64,000 nucleotides of DNA from Diatrype stigma (taxonomy: Eukaryota; Ascomycota; Sordariomycetes; Xylariales; Diatrypaceae), in contig JAKJXP020000064.1 of NCBI GenBank assembly GCA_022225965.2, positions 62,001-126,000 of the forward strand. The letters are read 5' to 3'. Shown one piece after another: positions 22,306 through 35,700 of the stretch (within the stretch, counting starts at the first letter, position 1; every line of letters begins with the position of its first letter). A program made the translations under genes and the position numbers. Under the pieces are notes generated by a model, which made no database searches, was not told the DNA's origin, and saw only the letters and a list, made by a program, of their open reading frames with translations.

Positions 22306-23003
22306 ATGCAGTTCTCCAACCTCCTCCAGCTCCTCTCCTTCACGGCCGCCGCCTCGGCCGTCACCGTGGCCTACGACACGGGCTACGACGACGGCTCGCG
22401 GTCCCTGACGTCCGTGACGTGCTCGGACGGCGAGCACGGCCTGATCACGCGGTACGGGTGGCAGACACAGGGCCAGATCCCCAAGTTCCCGTACATCGGC
22501 GCGGCCGCGGCCGTGGACCGGTGGAACTCCGAAGCCGTAAGTTTGATACCTACTTATATACGTACCTACCCGAGTACCTAGCGTACCCAATCTATCTATC
22601 TATGACCACAAAGATATCCCTTCCCCCCCACACACATATGAAGATCCTATCCGATCCGATCCGATCCCGATCCCGATTTGATGTGATCTACCTACCTACT
22701 ATAATCAACCCCCCCTACTCCCGATCCTTTCCCCTTTCCACTATTGACCCGAAACAACCACGCCGCAATGATGATGCCATATACATCGTTCGCTAACCCA
22801 ACATCCAAAACCAACAGTGCGGCACGTGCTGGGAGCTCAGTTACAACGGCAAGACGATCAACGTGCTGGCGATCGACAAGGCCGGGGCCGGGTTCAACAT
22901 CGCGCTCGACGCCATGAACGCGCTGACCAACGGCCAGGCCGTCCAGCTGGGCCGCATCGACGCCACCTCCACCCAGGTCGCCGCCAGCGCCTGCGGCTTG
23001 TGA
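22306..23003 (+). CDS. cerato-platanin family secreted protein
   Basis: A small, abundant secreted or wall-associated fungal protein that binds chitin oligomers and is often sensed by plants as an elicitor. It has a double-psi beta-barrel, expansin-like fold. Two exons join in phase 0: 22306-22536 and 22818-23003, giving 138 residues, the normal size. The signal peptide is residues 1-18 ([18 protein letters not shown]). The mature protein starts near [11 protein letters not shown]. The four conserved cysteines are C39, C78, C81 and C136, in the expected contexts VTCSDG, CGTCWEL and SACGL. The intron (281 nt) sits directly before CGTCWE, a conserved place. A strong TATA box and long leader suggest high, regulated expression. 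No break or truncation is present. Confidence 0.95.
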
Positions 23004-23980
23004 GTGAATGGTCTGAACAACCGCCAGAAAGCCCGGGGGAAAAATACAATCGACGGATGAAACGATCATGAACGACTTTTTGACGGTGGTGGCCTTTTCC
23101 TATTTCTTCTCTTTATTCATTTAGGTATATGCCAGCGCTTTGTGGGATTTTGAATTTTCGGATTGGGATTGGGATACGACCTGCATACATATAGCATCGA
23201 GCGAACAAGCACATGTAATACATTCTCTTAGGGGATCATTCTTGATCTTTAGTTACTGTTTTTCAAACAATGCATCCGTGGGTATCTCGAGGCACATTGC
23301 ATTATATATCTACCGACGTTACTACATTACTACGCATCAATCAAGAAAGCCCAGCATAGCTAGCAACTGCAATCATGAGATCAGATGAAAATATCTACAT
23401 GACTTGAGTGTGTGAGCGCTGAATTAATAGCTATCTTCTCTCTTCTGTCTCTGGCCCGCTCGTAAAGAATAACTTGCATTTGAAAGACCTTCCACCTCCT
23501 CTGACTCGCCATAAGCGTCGTGACATGATGATACGAGGTCATTGACTGACCCTCGATCCATCTCCTAAATAATGAGAGTAACCACCCCCCACTCCAAAGT
23601 ATGCGGGAAAAACAAAGGAAATAATGAACCTCCACCTCTTTTTTTCTTCTTTCTCTTCACTACAATCTCAAGACGGATGGCTGCTGTAGCCGATATATAT
23701 ATGAACGAGTGTGGGGTGGGCATGTGCCATGATTAGAATAAAGGTAAATAAAGCAGAAGCGAACAGGGTATGGGGTATCAATCTAGACTCGTTGGCAAAA
23801 TCAAAAACGGCAAATGGTATAAACGCAGATCCCATATATAGTAAGAACGACAGCCTCTTTCCTCAAAGTGCTTGGTGTGCCATCTGAGATGACAACCGAG
23901 ATTAGACGGCAACCAGAGCGGTGGCATGAGTATGAACATAGCCACTCTCCTTAACAGTACTTGTGCAGTGGCGATAGGTC
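23004..23980. other. convergent intergenic region (3' flanks)
   Basis: It lies between the 3' ends of cerato-platanin and of the large coiled-coil gene. No further gene was seen. Confidence 0.5.
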
Positions 23981-26900
23981 TCAATCATCGAAGAACGACG
24001 CATCGTCGAAGTCCTCGACTTGAGCGTCCGCATCGTATGCCCCTGATCGCATCATTGGAGGCGTCGTGGGCACTCTGGGCTCTTTTTGAGGTGGCGTGCT
24101 CACTGGCATGGGCATCTTTTCGGCTTGTCGTGCAGTCATCGATGGGTCACGGGATCGATTGGCAAACTGTTCGGCTGTGTAACGACGACCTGTGTTGCCA
24201 AAAGCGGTAGGTTGTACCTTGCTCTGGTCGGTCTGAGGGGTGGTGCGGCCCTTTGAGGCCGGTGGCGTCATGAGACCAGAAAGGAAGCTGTTGTGCGCAT
24301 TTCCGGTGGTTTTTGAAGGTGTCGCATTCCTCCCCGAGCCAGGGGAAGACAAGGCGTTGGAGAGGTTACTCAGTGTTGGCTGGCTTCCCTTGCGCCAGCT
24401 TCCCCAGGCTGCCGCCAGAGGCCCAACTGCCTGTGCGACTCGAGGGGTAGCTGCACCCCTAATTGACGCTGCAATGCTCGGCAGGTTGATAGCTGAGCCC
24501 CCATTCATAGCGCGCTCTCGCTCTTGTTCCTCCATCTGGAGGTTCGCTTTGAGACGTATAGCTGCGTCCTTGACAGACTCCCTGTTGAACTTCCCGGTTG
24601 ACAAGGCATTGATAATGTCTTGGAGATCGCCGTGTCGGACAGCAAGCAGTTCTCGCAGCCATGTGATTTCATCATCGCGTTTACTGATCTTGGTGGCGGC
24701 ATCGGGGTCAAGCTTCTCTACAGTTTGCTCGAGCTCTTCGATCCGTTGTTCGCGGGCCTGGAGCTGCTCCTGCAAGACCATAATGGACTCACGGAGTGCC
24801 TGGGGCGAGATCTTCTCAGGGAGTTGCATAGCCTGAGCAAGCTGCTTGGTCTGTCCAACAGGTCCCGGCTGCATAGAAGCTTCAAGTACATGCACACTAG
24901 GAGCCTTAGCAGCTTGGGCAGCAGCTTGGGCAGCCGCCCTAGCCGCCTCTTGGGCGATCTGTACCTTATCTTCAAGGTGAGCAACACGGTCCTGAAGGTG
25001 CTCAATCTTCGAGGTGGACAGGCTGAGTCGCTCCAAGAGACTCTGCTCCGTTCGCTGGGCATCCTCTGTCGTGTTGCTGAGCTGGCGCTCATACCGAGCT
25101 TGAATATCTTCAACCTCACTCTGGTGTTTGCGAGCGAATTCCTCAAGCTCCGTCTTCTTGGAATTCTGAGCTTCTTCGAGCATCATCTCATGGTGAGCGT
25201 TGGCGGTGTCTGCGTCAAGTCTGACCTGGTCAAGCTGCGCGCGGACCTTGCTGACTTCATCCTCGAGTTGATCGCGCACAACGTTGACTTGATTGTTGGC
25301 AGCTTCGAGTTCTGACTGGACTGAAATCTGAGTACGTTGCACTTCAGCAGCTGCGGCATCCCTCGCCTCCTCGAGCTCACGTTGGAAACGAGCCTTTTCA
25401 TTGGCTGACGATTCCTTGGCATCATGAAGTTCTCGTTGCAAACGGAGGGAGTCTTGGTGGAGTCTATGGTTGTCGTTGCGGAGTTCACCGAGAATGCTCT
25501 CAAGCCGCTTGCATTCGCCAACGGCTCTTAATCCTGCTCGTTCGCCATTCTCTAGCCTCTCGACTTCGACTTCGAGACGTTCACGTGTCCGGGCTTCGGC
25601 TTGCAACCTGGCATCAAGCACTTCTTGCCGTGCAAAGAGAGCTTGCTCCTTCTTGAAGCGTCTGGCATTTTCCTCGGTGATTTCGCGGGCGGCGTGAGCC
25701 ATGTCATCTTGTAGTGAGACGAACTTGGCGCGCCAGTTGTCTCGTATCCTCTCATTTTCTTCCAGTTGGACCCCAAGAGTGTCGATTAGCTTATGCAGAT
25801 GCTTGGTCTCATTGACCGCTTCGATAAGATTATCTGCTTGTCGCTGTGTAGTCTCTCTTGCCACTTCGGCTTCACTGCGCCAATGTTTAGCCTCTTGTCT
25901 GGCCTCACGGACGTCCACCTCGGCAACGTGAAGGCGCTTCTTGATCTCGGCTTGCGTCTGTTCAACATTCGCCTTTTCTGCTTCAAGTAAGGTGATGTGC
26001 ATAGTGGCCTGGCCAGAAGCTTGTTCTATAGCCTTAATCTTCTGGTCGCGCTCCTCAAGAACAGCCCGAAGACGATCCTCCTCTTCGGAAGAGATTCGGA
26101 GAAGACGCTGGATCTCAGAAAGCCTATCTTCAGCCTCCCTACGGCCAGACAGTTCGATCTTGGTACTGTCCTCCTGGTGCTTGAGGCGATCCTCCAAGTC
26201 ATGAATTCGTTGGTCAAAGATACTACGGTTCATAATCTCAACCTCGACCTTAGTTTCTGCCTGTTCGAGCTGTCGTCGCAATTCTGAAGAACGATCTTCA
26301 GCACCACGTCTGCTGTTGATTTCGTTCTCGCACTTAGCCTCCGCAGTCTGCAACTTGTCCTCGAGTTCACGGCCCCTAGCACGCTCTTTCTGAGTCCTAA
26401 TCTCTTCGGATTCTAATCGCTCTTCGAGGTCATTGATTCTAGCTTGCATCTCCGATATTCTGCTGTTCGGTTCTTCGTCATTTCTGATGGCCGGGGGAGG
26501 AGTAGGAGGTAGGCGGTTTACAACCGCCTCCTCGACAATATTGCGAAGTTCCTCGCCTCGGAAATCCAGACGCAACGATTGGGCAAATTGCTCTCTTATA
26601 TCCTGCAAAGCCTTCAATATAGTAAATTCATCCTTGCTAGAAGGCCCCCGTTCAACGGAGTCGAATTGGGCTGGTTCGAGAGCGCGGGTGGCTTGTTGTT
26701 GGTTCAGAGCATCTAAAACAGCGAATCGTATCTGCTCAAAGCGCTTGTCACGACGAGGGCTCGTAGATTTGTGAACCGGTACTTCTTCATCTTCATCATC
26801 TGCGTCACTTTCTTGCAGCTCGGCGGATATGCTACGTCTCCCACGCCTGTTGGAATGCGCCCTATGAGTGATGCTGCCCAGTGCTGACTGAATGTTCGAC

Positions 26901-29900
26901 AGAGTTTTCTCAAGCGGTCCTAGACGAGAAGCCAAAACCTTGCCAACGAGATTATCGATGCGCCCATCGAAGTACTGAACCCGATGTTCAAGCTTGTTTT
27001 GTTCAGTAGCGCTGAAGTCATCATCCCATTCGCTTTCGGGAACATCCTGTCGAGCGTTGAGACGGTGAACCGGTCCTTCAATGGATCGGGAGCGAGCGCT
27101 CTGTGTGGGCTCAACAAAGGGATCTTCGAGCTCGGTAGAAGGCACGGCCTGGGTGTTCTCCCGTGGTAGGTCCCGGTACTGTCTAGGGCTTGGACTCGGG
27201 GCATCGCTACGGAAGGGTACCTTAGGTGGAAGCTGCAACGACGGCGAGTTTGCAGCGGCTACAACAGAAGGCTTCGGCGCAGGGCTTAGCTGCCGCGATC
27301 TAGGCAAACCAGGTGCTCTCTTAACACCCATGGTAGGGTCCTTCTCGTTAAGGTGCCGCATAATAGCATCAATCTCTTCGAAAGTAAGATCATGGATACT
27401 GCGCTCAATTTTGGGTTTTTCACTATCCTTGGAGGTAGGGCTGGCAGGCAATGGCTCGAAACTGTGTAGCTCCTGGGGTTCGACGGTACCATCCGCATTG
27501 TTGATGTTAACTGGAATAGTCACATCTTCGTCGTCAGACGGCGGAGAAGGAGACTTGGCAAACCGGGAGGCAGCCAGCCCAGCAGTCTTAGGCTGAGGCG
27601 ATGGCGTCGCTGCAAATCTGGAGGCTGCCAGGCCCCTTGCCGCAGGCGGAGAGGCAAATCGTGAACCACCAAGTCCTCTCGCGGGAGGCGAACGCACCGG
27701 TTTTGGAGATGGTGTCTGTTCCGCCTCTGGCGTGGATTGAACTTCAACACGGGGTTCCGCTGGTCGTGATTCGGGACCCGGAGTCGGCGAACCGGTACGA
27801 TCTTCCTCAGTCTCTACATCAAGCATAGGTGCCGGCGATGGCTCAAGATTTGGCTGGAATGGGACAGACTTCTGTGCCCCAAATAAGAAGCCGGTCGGTA
27901 CGAAGGGCCTGGCAGAGGCAGAGAGGCTTTTCTTGTGCTCTTTCGTGAAGGTCGGCTCGTCCTCGCCAAAAGGCCGTGCATCGTTGAAGTTCTGGATTTC
28001 GTTCGAGTTCCTAAACTCAAATGGCGTCCAGTTAACCTGGTCCTGGTCAGGGGACGTCGCCGATGGACTCGTAGTAGCCTTCGTGCCGTTAGACTCCGAC
28101 TGGACCTTCCCATCAGTTGACTCTGAATGCACTGTAGAGGCAAGCGTGGTATCCGCAATAAGCCCACTGTCATCATCCTCGGCCTTATCATCACGAGGCT
28201 TGTCAGTTTGTTCCGTAGAGCCCCCAACGGGGAACTGGGCCGGCGAGGGCGAAGGTGAAGGCCGGGCGAATAATGGGACTTCATCATCGTCGTCGTTTTT
28301 CTCCCTAAATTGTTTCTTGACCCGAGTATCGTCGTTCAGGCGACTTTCGTGGTCTTCGCCAGCGGTAATAGACGAAGGTGTTGGGGTTGGAGACTGCCCA
28401 CTAGTTGGGCGAACAATGGGAATAGCTTTCGACTTCTTCGTTGGCATCGAAACCTCCGGTTTAGCGGGTTCGGAGATGTTCAGATTGATAGTACCGAAGA
28501 TAGAGCCTGGTCGGTTCATGCCGTTCTCACTTCCAGAAGCAGGCGGGCTGGCAACGGAAGATACAAGAGAACTCTTAGGCTGGAAGGCTGGAGCGTCGGG
28601 CCTGAATTTGGGGCCAGAAGCCGAGAAACTAAACGTCCCCTTCGCAGGAGAGAACAGAGGTGCTGATGGGTTGATCTTGCTCTTCGATGACGATGCTGAA
28701 TGCTTGCTGAAATGGCTGGAAGTAGTCGACTGAGGGGGATTCGACTGGAAGCCCGGGGATGGGAAGGCCGGTGATTGGAAGTTGCTCGGGGTCGTGTTGT
28801 TGTTGTTGTTGCCGAAAACGAACTGGCCAGGGGTGAAATTGTTCGCAGGGTTGAACTTAAACTCTGCTGCCGCAGCGTTCAATTTCGACAAGGATGGTTT
28901 GCTTGTATGGCTTGTACGGCGCGACGCCATCTTACTCTCCGAGCGCTCGTTCACCCAGGGGTTGTTGCTAACTGTAGACAGCGTTCGTTGGTGCATCTCG
29001 TTCATCATGTCAAATGACTTGAGAGGAGTGCCTATATTACTTGGGTTCGTTTCGACTTCGTATGTCTCGTCCAATCTTCCCAAGTTGAGGTCTTCAGCCT
29101 TGAAATCCCGGAAGTTGCCCTCAGTGCTGCTATCACGCGTATCGTCATTATCGAAGTATGGCTTTTGCGAGAGGGAATGGCCGCGGCTGTGTGGCTGTGG
29201 GTGGTGAAGCTTGGGTCCTTCATCCGAGTCAGTACCAAATCCACCAAAGTGCACTGATGGTCCCCTCGCGTGTGCCGCCTCAGGTGCTTCGACTGGCTGT
29301 GTGGGCTGCTTAACCTCGAGCTGCTCAGATTCGTTGTGAGGTGGGTTATAATCGGGCTGCTCGAGCTGTGATCGAAACTGCTCTTCCAGATGGTATTCAG
29401 CGTCATCGATCTCCTTTTGGAGGCTGTCACTAGCATTGTGGCGGACGTAATGGTTCGCCTCTGGGACGGGAGAGGGGCTCTTCTCGTAGGGGTTACTCTG
29501 GACCTCCTCATCCACTTCTCGTAATTCTTGCAGGCGAGGAGACGCCCTGGCTGAATCTTGTCTCTGAAGCTGTTGATGAGGCAGCATCGGATACTGCATA
29601 GATTGGTGTCGTTGGTGTATGTTCATAGGCGACATGCCCTCACGCTGGAAGGGCAGACCAGGCGATGCTAGACCATTCATGTTAAGTGAGGGTGAACTAG
29701 TCCGACCAAGGTGCTGCTGAAGGAACATCTGCGGGGACCATCCATGAGGAGAGGGCTGCGCAGATGGGTGGAACGAGAAGTCGCCAGGCGATATGGAAAT
29801 AGATGCACGGGAGTTGTATTTCCCAGGCAAAGGCGGTGCGTTGAACGGGGCCGGAGATGCCATCGCGGGTAGAGCGGGACTTTGCGTAGCTGAAGATCCA

Positions 29901-31445
29901 TTGCCCGCGAGGTAGGGAGCACCAAAAGGAAACCCTTGCGGCATATTGCCAGGGGCGGAGGAGGTCGGGATCGGGGGAGAAAAGGGTAGCGGAGGATACT
30001 GGGTCGAGTTTTGGCGGCTCAAGTGAGTTGCCGCTGGCGATATGGAAGGTGGCGGTGCTGGCTCTTCATCGCCGAACGATACTCCAAGAGCTCTGAGCTT
30101 GGCCTCGTTCAGCTCGTTGACATAATCTCTCCATGCTGCTATGGCGTTAGCTAGGTGTCTACGACATTCAAATTGCTACAGAGAACTCACCGTTGAGATC
30201 CGGAAGGGTGACTTGATATTTCCTTTGTGAACGTTCCCGTGCCATATCCTCCAGATCTGGCCATTGAGTCCGACTCCGCGAATCCTCATCTAGTGAATTT
30301 GGAGACACCCACTCTCCATCCAAATCGAACCCTCGGATATTGTAACCCAGCTGCTTCCAAGACTGCAGCATGGATGTGACATCTGTTTGCCTCAGAGGGA
30401 TCGGGGCTTTTCCAGGTCGGCCTCGCTCCTCATCACGAGGTAAAAGAACCATGATATTTTTGCCTTTCCACGGGACTTTCTTTTTTAATCTGGGAGTCTG
30501 CGCAGTACCGGCTTTCGTGGGTTTTGGCGGCGTAGCGGGTACATGGGCGGTACCGTTGATGCCCTTGACGCCGTTGACGCCATTGATGCCTTTCATGTCA
30601 GCCTCCACCGGAGACTTGCCCGCCGCTACCTCAGAAGACTCGGAGGTGTGGATGCTTCCAGCATCCTGGGGATTTCTATCTATAGCAAGACTGTCCATTT
30701 TTGAGTTGATGGTAGCCTGCTTCAGCGTCTCGTTGCTTGAACGGGCTCTCGGACGTCGTGGCGCCGAGTGATTCGATGGTTGGACAGGACGAACCGGGGC
30801 ACGTGGCGTTCTAGGGTCCGTCTCTTCAAGCCAACCTGCTTCGTCGCTTGAAGCGGAGCCGCTCAGTGAAGAGTGCTCGCTCTCGTCAGTGCCGTCGCTG
30901 AGCCAATGGCGATGTTCCGAAGCCGTATGCTTGGTGGTGTGCTGTCGAATCCAGTCTTCGGTGAGTCCGCGGACTGGCCTACGAGCACGATTCGCGAGTA
31001 TAGCGGCACTAGCAGAAAGGGAAGGTTGATACGGTTCTGAATCGGATATGGAAGTCGGGGGGGCAGGACGAAGAAAAGGAGTATTGATCTCGAGGTGATG
31101 CAAGGGAGTATCTTCCTCGGAGGAAAGTTCGGAGCTGCTGCTGGAGCTTTGTTGGCGAAGGTGGGTGCCGTCGGATTGCGGGTAGGGCGAACCCCAACTA
31201 GCAGTCACGTACCGGTTTTCCTCTTCCCGCTCGTCACCGCTAGGCGTGGCTGTCCGCAGGTATTCCAGTGCCCGCGCAGGTAGCCGGGGCGCTGGAAGCG
31301 CAGGGAGTACGGGCGACGACGCCGACGATTCACCTTCGTCGGCTGTAGAGCTACTGGAAAAAGGAGACGACGACCTCGGGGGAGCTGGATGCCGAGCTCG
31401 AGCAGCTCTAACACCTCTCCGCGCGGGTGCACCGGGGGGAGACAA
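23981..31445 (-). CDS. very large fungal coiled-coil protein (often annotated as myosin class II heavy chain-like)
   Basis: Two minus-strand exons join in frame across a 55-nt intron (30190-30136): up to 30191 and 30135-23981, about 2469 codons. The junction reads LPDLNAWRDYVNELNEAK. The first 1300 residues are disordered, rich in Ser, Pro, Asp and Glu, with basic SPPxARGLxxSRFA repeats near 27540-27690. From about 26900 down to 24480 there is long heptad coiled coil (ERLESEEIRTQKERARGREL and many similar stretches), then a disordered tail ending AQVEDFDDASFFDD. No motor, kinase or other enzymatic domain is present. Proteins of this build in filamentous fungi are commonly labelled myosin heavy chain-like on coiled-coil similarity alone, so that name should not be read as function; a scaffold at spindle pole, septum or cortex is only a guess. 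The frame is open to 31496 but has no ATG before codon 249 (30701). The true start is unresolved; 31445 is a TTG, used here as the 5' bound. Confidence 0.8.
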
Positions 31446-32640
31446 CGTGGTTGATGAATACGTCTTAAAGGAGCCTTGAATTCGGGGGTGGATTAGCTAG
31501 CTGGATGGCCCTGGGGATTAGAGAGACCGATAACTATAAAGACGATGGCAGGTAGTCCTAACAGTGGCTGGGCATACCTGAATGAGATCAGCTCACAGAC
31601 GAAGAGTGAATCGCCTGCTGCTGGATCTCGAATGTCCTGTACTTTACTCTCACTACTCCGTCTCTTTTGTTTATCTTATCTCGCCGTGCCTTCGCCGACT
31701 CGACTCGGCTCTCCCAAGGGATCGACGGGAGCCAGCAAGAGGTGCGTGAACGGAAAAAGGCTGGCTGGCTGGTTGGCAGGGTGGCGTGTCACTGCGACGC
31801 GTTCGGTACTGAATAAATGGTTGCACGCCAACGCACACGCACACGCAAATACCAAGTCTAGGCAAGGGCCTAAAAATTAAATACCTAGTAACAATAAAAA
31901 GAGGGAGGAATTAAAAGGAGGGAGAGAAGACGCGATTCTCCGGAACCTGATGCATCGGATCGATGTCACTGTCCGCGATAGAGAAAGATCTCGGGAGAGA
32001 AAATGTTGTCTGTGCAGGATTGACTCGAGACCAGGCACGACCCTTTTTTTTTTTAATTTTGGGTTGTGGTATTGGTATTTTGTCTATCTGCTCTTACGAG
32101 GGAACAAGCAAATGAACGAGGCAGACGAACGACACGGCAGGGGGGTTGACAGGGACGAAAGCCGTTAGAGATACGGTTCGACGGTGCTGCAGACTGCGGG
32201 TGTGCAGGTGTGCAGGTGTTGATTGATGATGCAGGTGGTGTGCTGTCCCTGCGCCCTGTAGCATGTACAACAGTACTTAACAACAGCACCTAACCACAGT
32301 ACCTGGGCAGGGTGGCAGGCTGGCAGGCTGGCTGACGGAGCGATGTCTGGCTGCTGCGTGTCTCTGATCAAATGGTCTAATCGGGTTCGACCTCCAAGGT
32401 TGTGGATGGGGATGGCCCGGTTGGGGATAGGGATACACGGGCTACATGATTTGGGCCACCTATGTATGTAGGTATGTAGGCATGTAGGCATGTCCTGCTA
32501 GGCAGTCCATTTTATTTTTCTTGACCAGGATCGCCCTGTCCAGCCTGTCACATTCGGCTTAGTGCTGGACAGCTAAAGTACGGTAATTTACTGCGAAGAG
32601 CTCTACCCTGGATGTACTGCGTGATAAGCCGCCGTTCGGT
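31446..32640. other. 5' region of the coiled-coil gene
   Basis: The missing first exon and promoter of the coiled-coil gene should lie here. An in-frame open stretch precedes 31445 as far as 31496 and encodes GSFKTYSSTT directly before the SPPGAP sequence, with possible acceptors at CAAG and TTTAAG. A donor-like CAG/GTATGC is near 31577. No ATG fits these sites convincingly. Confidence 0.45.
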
Positions 32641-32673
32641 CGCGATAGAAAATACCTGGTCGCCCGAGGAAGT

Positions 32674-32712
32674 AGGTACCGTAGCCAGGTACCGTAGCCA
32701 GGTACCGTAGCC
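32674..32712 (+). repeat. 13-bp tandem repeat, three copies
   Basis: AGGTACCGTAGCC is repeated exactly three times at 32674-32686, 32687-32699 and 32700-32712. Confidence 0.9.
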
Positions 32713-35700
32713 ACCCGTGGCTGCGATCGCTGATCCACACAGACCGCGAAGAACTTGACCGCAAGTACGGGCCATCCGCTACCTTCTTTCCGCTATCTGA
32801 ACACACAGAACGCATCGATGGCAGTCAGCAAAATGTCCAAATTGACGATCCACTGCGGGGGCTGTCCTCCCCAAGTGCCCAATTAACACATGGGCGACCC
32901 CTGCCAGTCGTTAATTACATATTTAAAGCGAGGTCCCGAGAGACGATTTCGCTGTCCGCATTGGACGTCGTTGCCGTTCCCGTCCACGGCTCTTATGTAA
33001 CCAGTTGGTCTGATTCGCCGGCTTGGTATCGCGATCATTGATCGTTGATCGTTGATTGTCGCCAGCCTGTCAGCCAACAGCCAACCAGCTCGGCTGCCTG
33101 TCTATACCTGCACATACACACTTACATACACATATGTGCTCCGTAGCTAATGCATATAATTACTTGGAGTCTCATGATTGATGCGCCAACTTGCTGTTCC
33201 GAGACCTTCTCTACGTCCTGCATACGCACGCAAGGCACAACACTACGTCCGTAGCTCTTCGAGCGGAGTTCTGTCTAACATGAGCGGCCTGCAGCTAGTC
33301 CAGGTAACTAATTTAAGACAATGCGGCTCCTTTGAGCTTCGAGCTTCGAGCTTCGAGCTTTGAACTTCGATCTTCGAACTTCGAACTCCGAACTCTGAAC
33401 GTCGAGGCTAGGACAAAGTTATGGTCTCCTTTTCATGATCCAGATGGCGTCTGGCCGAGGCGAAGGTGGTTTATATACCACCCAATCTCTGCTTGGTATT
33501 TCATGGGTGCCTACGTAGCATTGAGCTTTGCAACCAACCGGTGGTCAGCGAACCTTATTGCTCTATGGTGTCTGTATGTGGAAATGGCAGCGAAATCAAG
33601 CGACCTAGCTCAACCTAACAAGAGCTTGTGACTAGTGGGTTGCAGAACAAGCAAACTAAAGGGGCAAGTAACTATAGGTCCATATGTCTTTCAGGGGGTT
33701 TCTGTGACGTTGCGTAAACAACTTCCCAGGAGCATTTAGCAAGCTTTCCTTAGTGACCCCTTAAGACTATGCTAAGTAATTCATTTCCCCAGTCAGTAGT
33801 GATCTCAAAGCACGTCGTTAACCCATACATGATTTGAATCGGATGTTTGTCTTTGACTTTTATCTTGATATTGGCCTCAGGTACCTATACTCCATTGGAT
33901 GTATTAATGGCATATAGTGATACGGTGTTATAATGGTCCGAGAATGGTCCGATTTTTCCGCAGGTTGTCTATAGAAAGGGGGCTAGGTATACAGGACCTA
34001 GCCGTCAGGAAGCAGCTCACCAGGTTCCATACAATACACTCTTTTTCCCCTGGACATTATTCCATTCTTCTCTAGCACCCCCTTACAGTAGCTTTGGGGA
34101 AATCACAATGGATCCCTAACATTGACACGTCTCATTCGCCACGGACAATGAAGTTGGCGTAATGCGGTGCCTGGGGGTCTCAGTATTTGATGTCTATTAT
34201 AGGGGTTTCCAGACAAAGGTTGGATCCAGGCAATTTGATCGCGTTTGGGATGTTGCGAAGATCCTAGCTTTGGGACACTATTGGGTAGTTAGAAGAGCTT
34301 GCCTTTCGGTATAGGTAGGCCTTTAGGAAAGAATCCTATAACAAGATTCAGGGCGTATATACTACTTGTACGCAAGCATTGAGGTCGCTGACTTGAGCAT
34401 ATGACAAGATTCTCTCTCATAACTCCCAGAATTCAAGTTGTAATCGAATTGTCCGTTTATCTTCTTGGAATCATTTGTTCGCTATGTATATATAATACCT
34501 GCATCTCATGCCTCGTTGCGGTCATTGAGGTGACCTGGGAAACCACTACCCATGTCGGGGTATAAAGTCAAAAGAGGATATAAGGAGCCATAGGATCCCA
34601 TATATGTACTAGTAAGGGGTTCCACGTCTATATAGGGAGCCGTACCTCCCCCCTATAGCTTCCATAGGCGTGGGGGTTATTTCAGTCCTATATCACCCTC
34701 TACCTAGTAGTTGCTTGTCACTCTGACGTGACAAAGCCCCTGACAGCCCAGTATTAGCCAGTCACTGGCCAGAAGTGCAGAAGGTAGATGTTTCTTGCAA
34801 ATATAGACTCAATACGACGGCATGATGATGTGTTGTACAAGTGACCGGCCAACTCCCAATATTGAGGTAACAACTTGGTTGTTCATGATGGTAGGGTGGT
34901 TCGTCATTTTACAATGATCACATCGGATATTGTGGGAAACTGGAAGACCCATCTGGTTGAAAACAGTTGCTTTCAGTCACGGCAGGCACCAGAATGTATC
35001 AATATATAAAAGTAGCCATATCTTAACCGAACGGCATACAATATCAAACATCTGGTCCGGTTGCAAGTGACAGTACTTGGAACGGATCTGGGCATAAGGG
35101 AAATCCCCTCTAAGCACCAGTTATTGTCGGTCTCGTTACCCCAGAAGGAACGACACATAAGCCCACCTTCCCAGCAATACATTCTACTTGCAATACACAC
35201 GAGGCCATAAACCGAGATATGTCCTGGCGTGTTTCCTTAGGTATGCCCTTGATTATCATCACAGGCGGACTATAGCTAAACCGACTGACCCTCGTAAAGC
35301 TAGACTAACGACTACCGTCGGTATAACCTGTTGCTCCTTGAGATATGCTGATAATCTTTTAGCAAGCGACAAACGACAGACGTACTGCCATTCCCAAGCT
35401 CACATCGGTGACACTTGGTGTTGGTTTATCAAATAAGATATTGACAAGGAAAGGTTTTCGGCATGCAGGCTTGTACCGTGCGATGTTGCTATATATCTGC
35501 ACTGACAGGCGCGTGAGATTTGTGTGCCGGTGACTTAAGATGTTAACAGACTACCATGACCCTGTTGTGTTGCTAGGGCTTGATGAGAGTATACCGCCAC
35601 CAACCGCCAACTAGTCTGATCCAATGAAGTTGCTACTCAAGGCACGTGTCTACTATCAGATACGTAAGTCCGGGATTTGCAACCACCATATACATGTTGA

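Noticed and set aside
27933..28733. 266-codon plus-strand frame within the coiled-coil gene
   Set aside because: Shadow of the long minus-strand coding sequence, which continues without break through this area.
23981..31445. True myosin II heavy chain
   Set aside because: There is no motor domain, P-loop or IQ motif; only coiled coil and disordered sequence are present.
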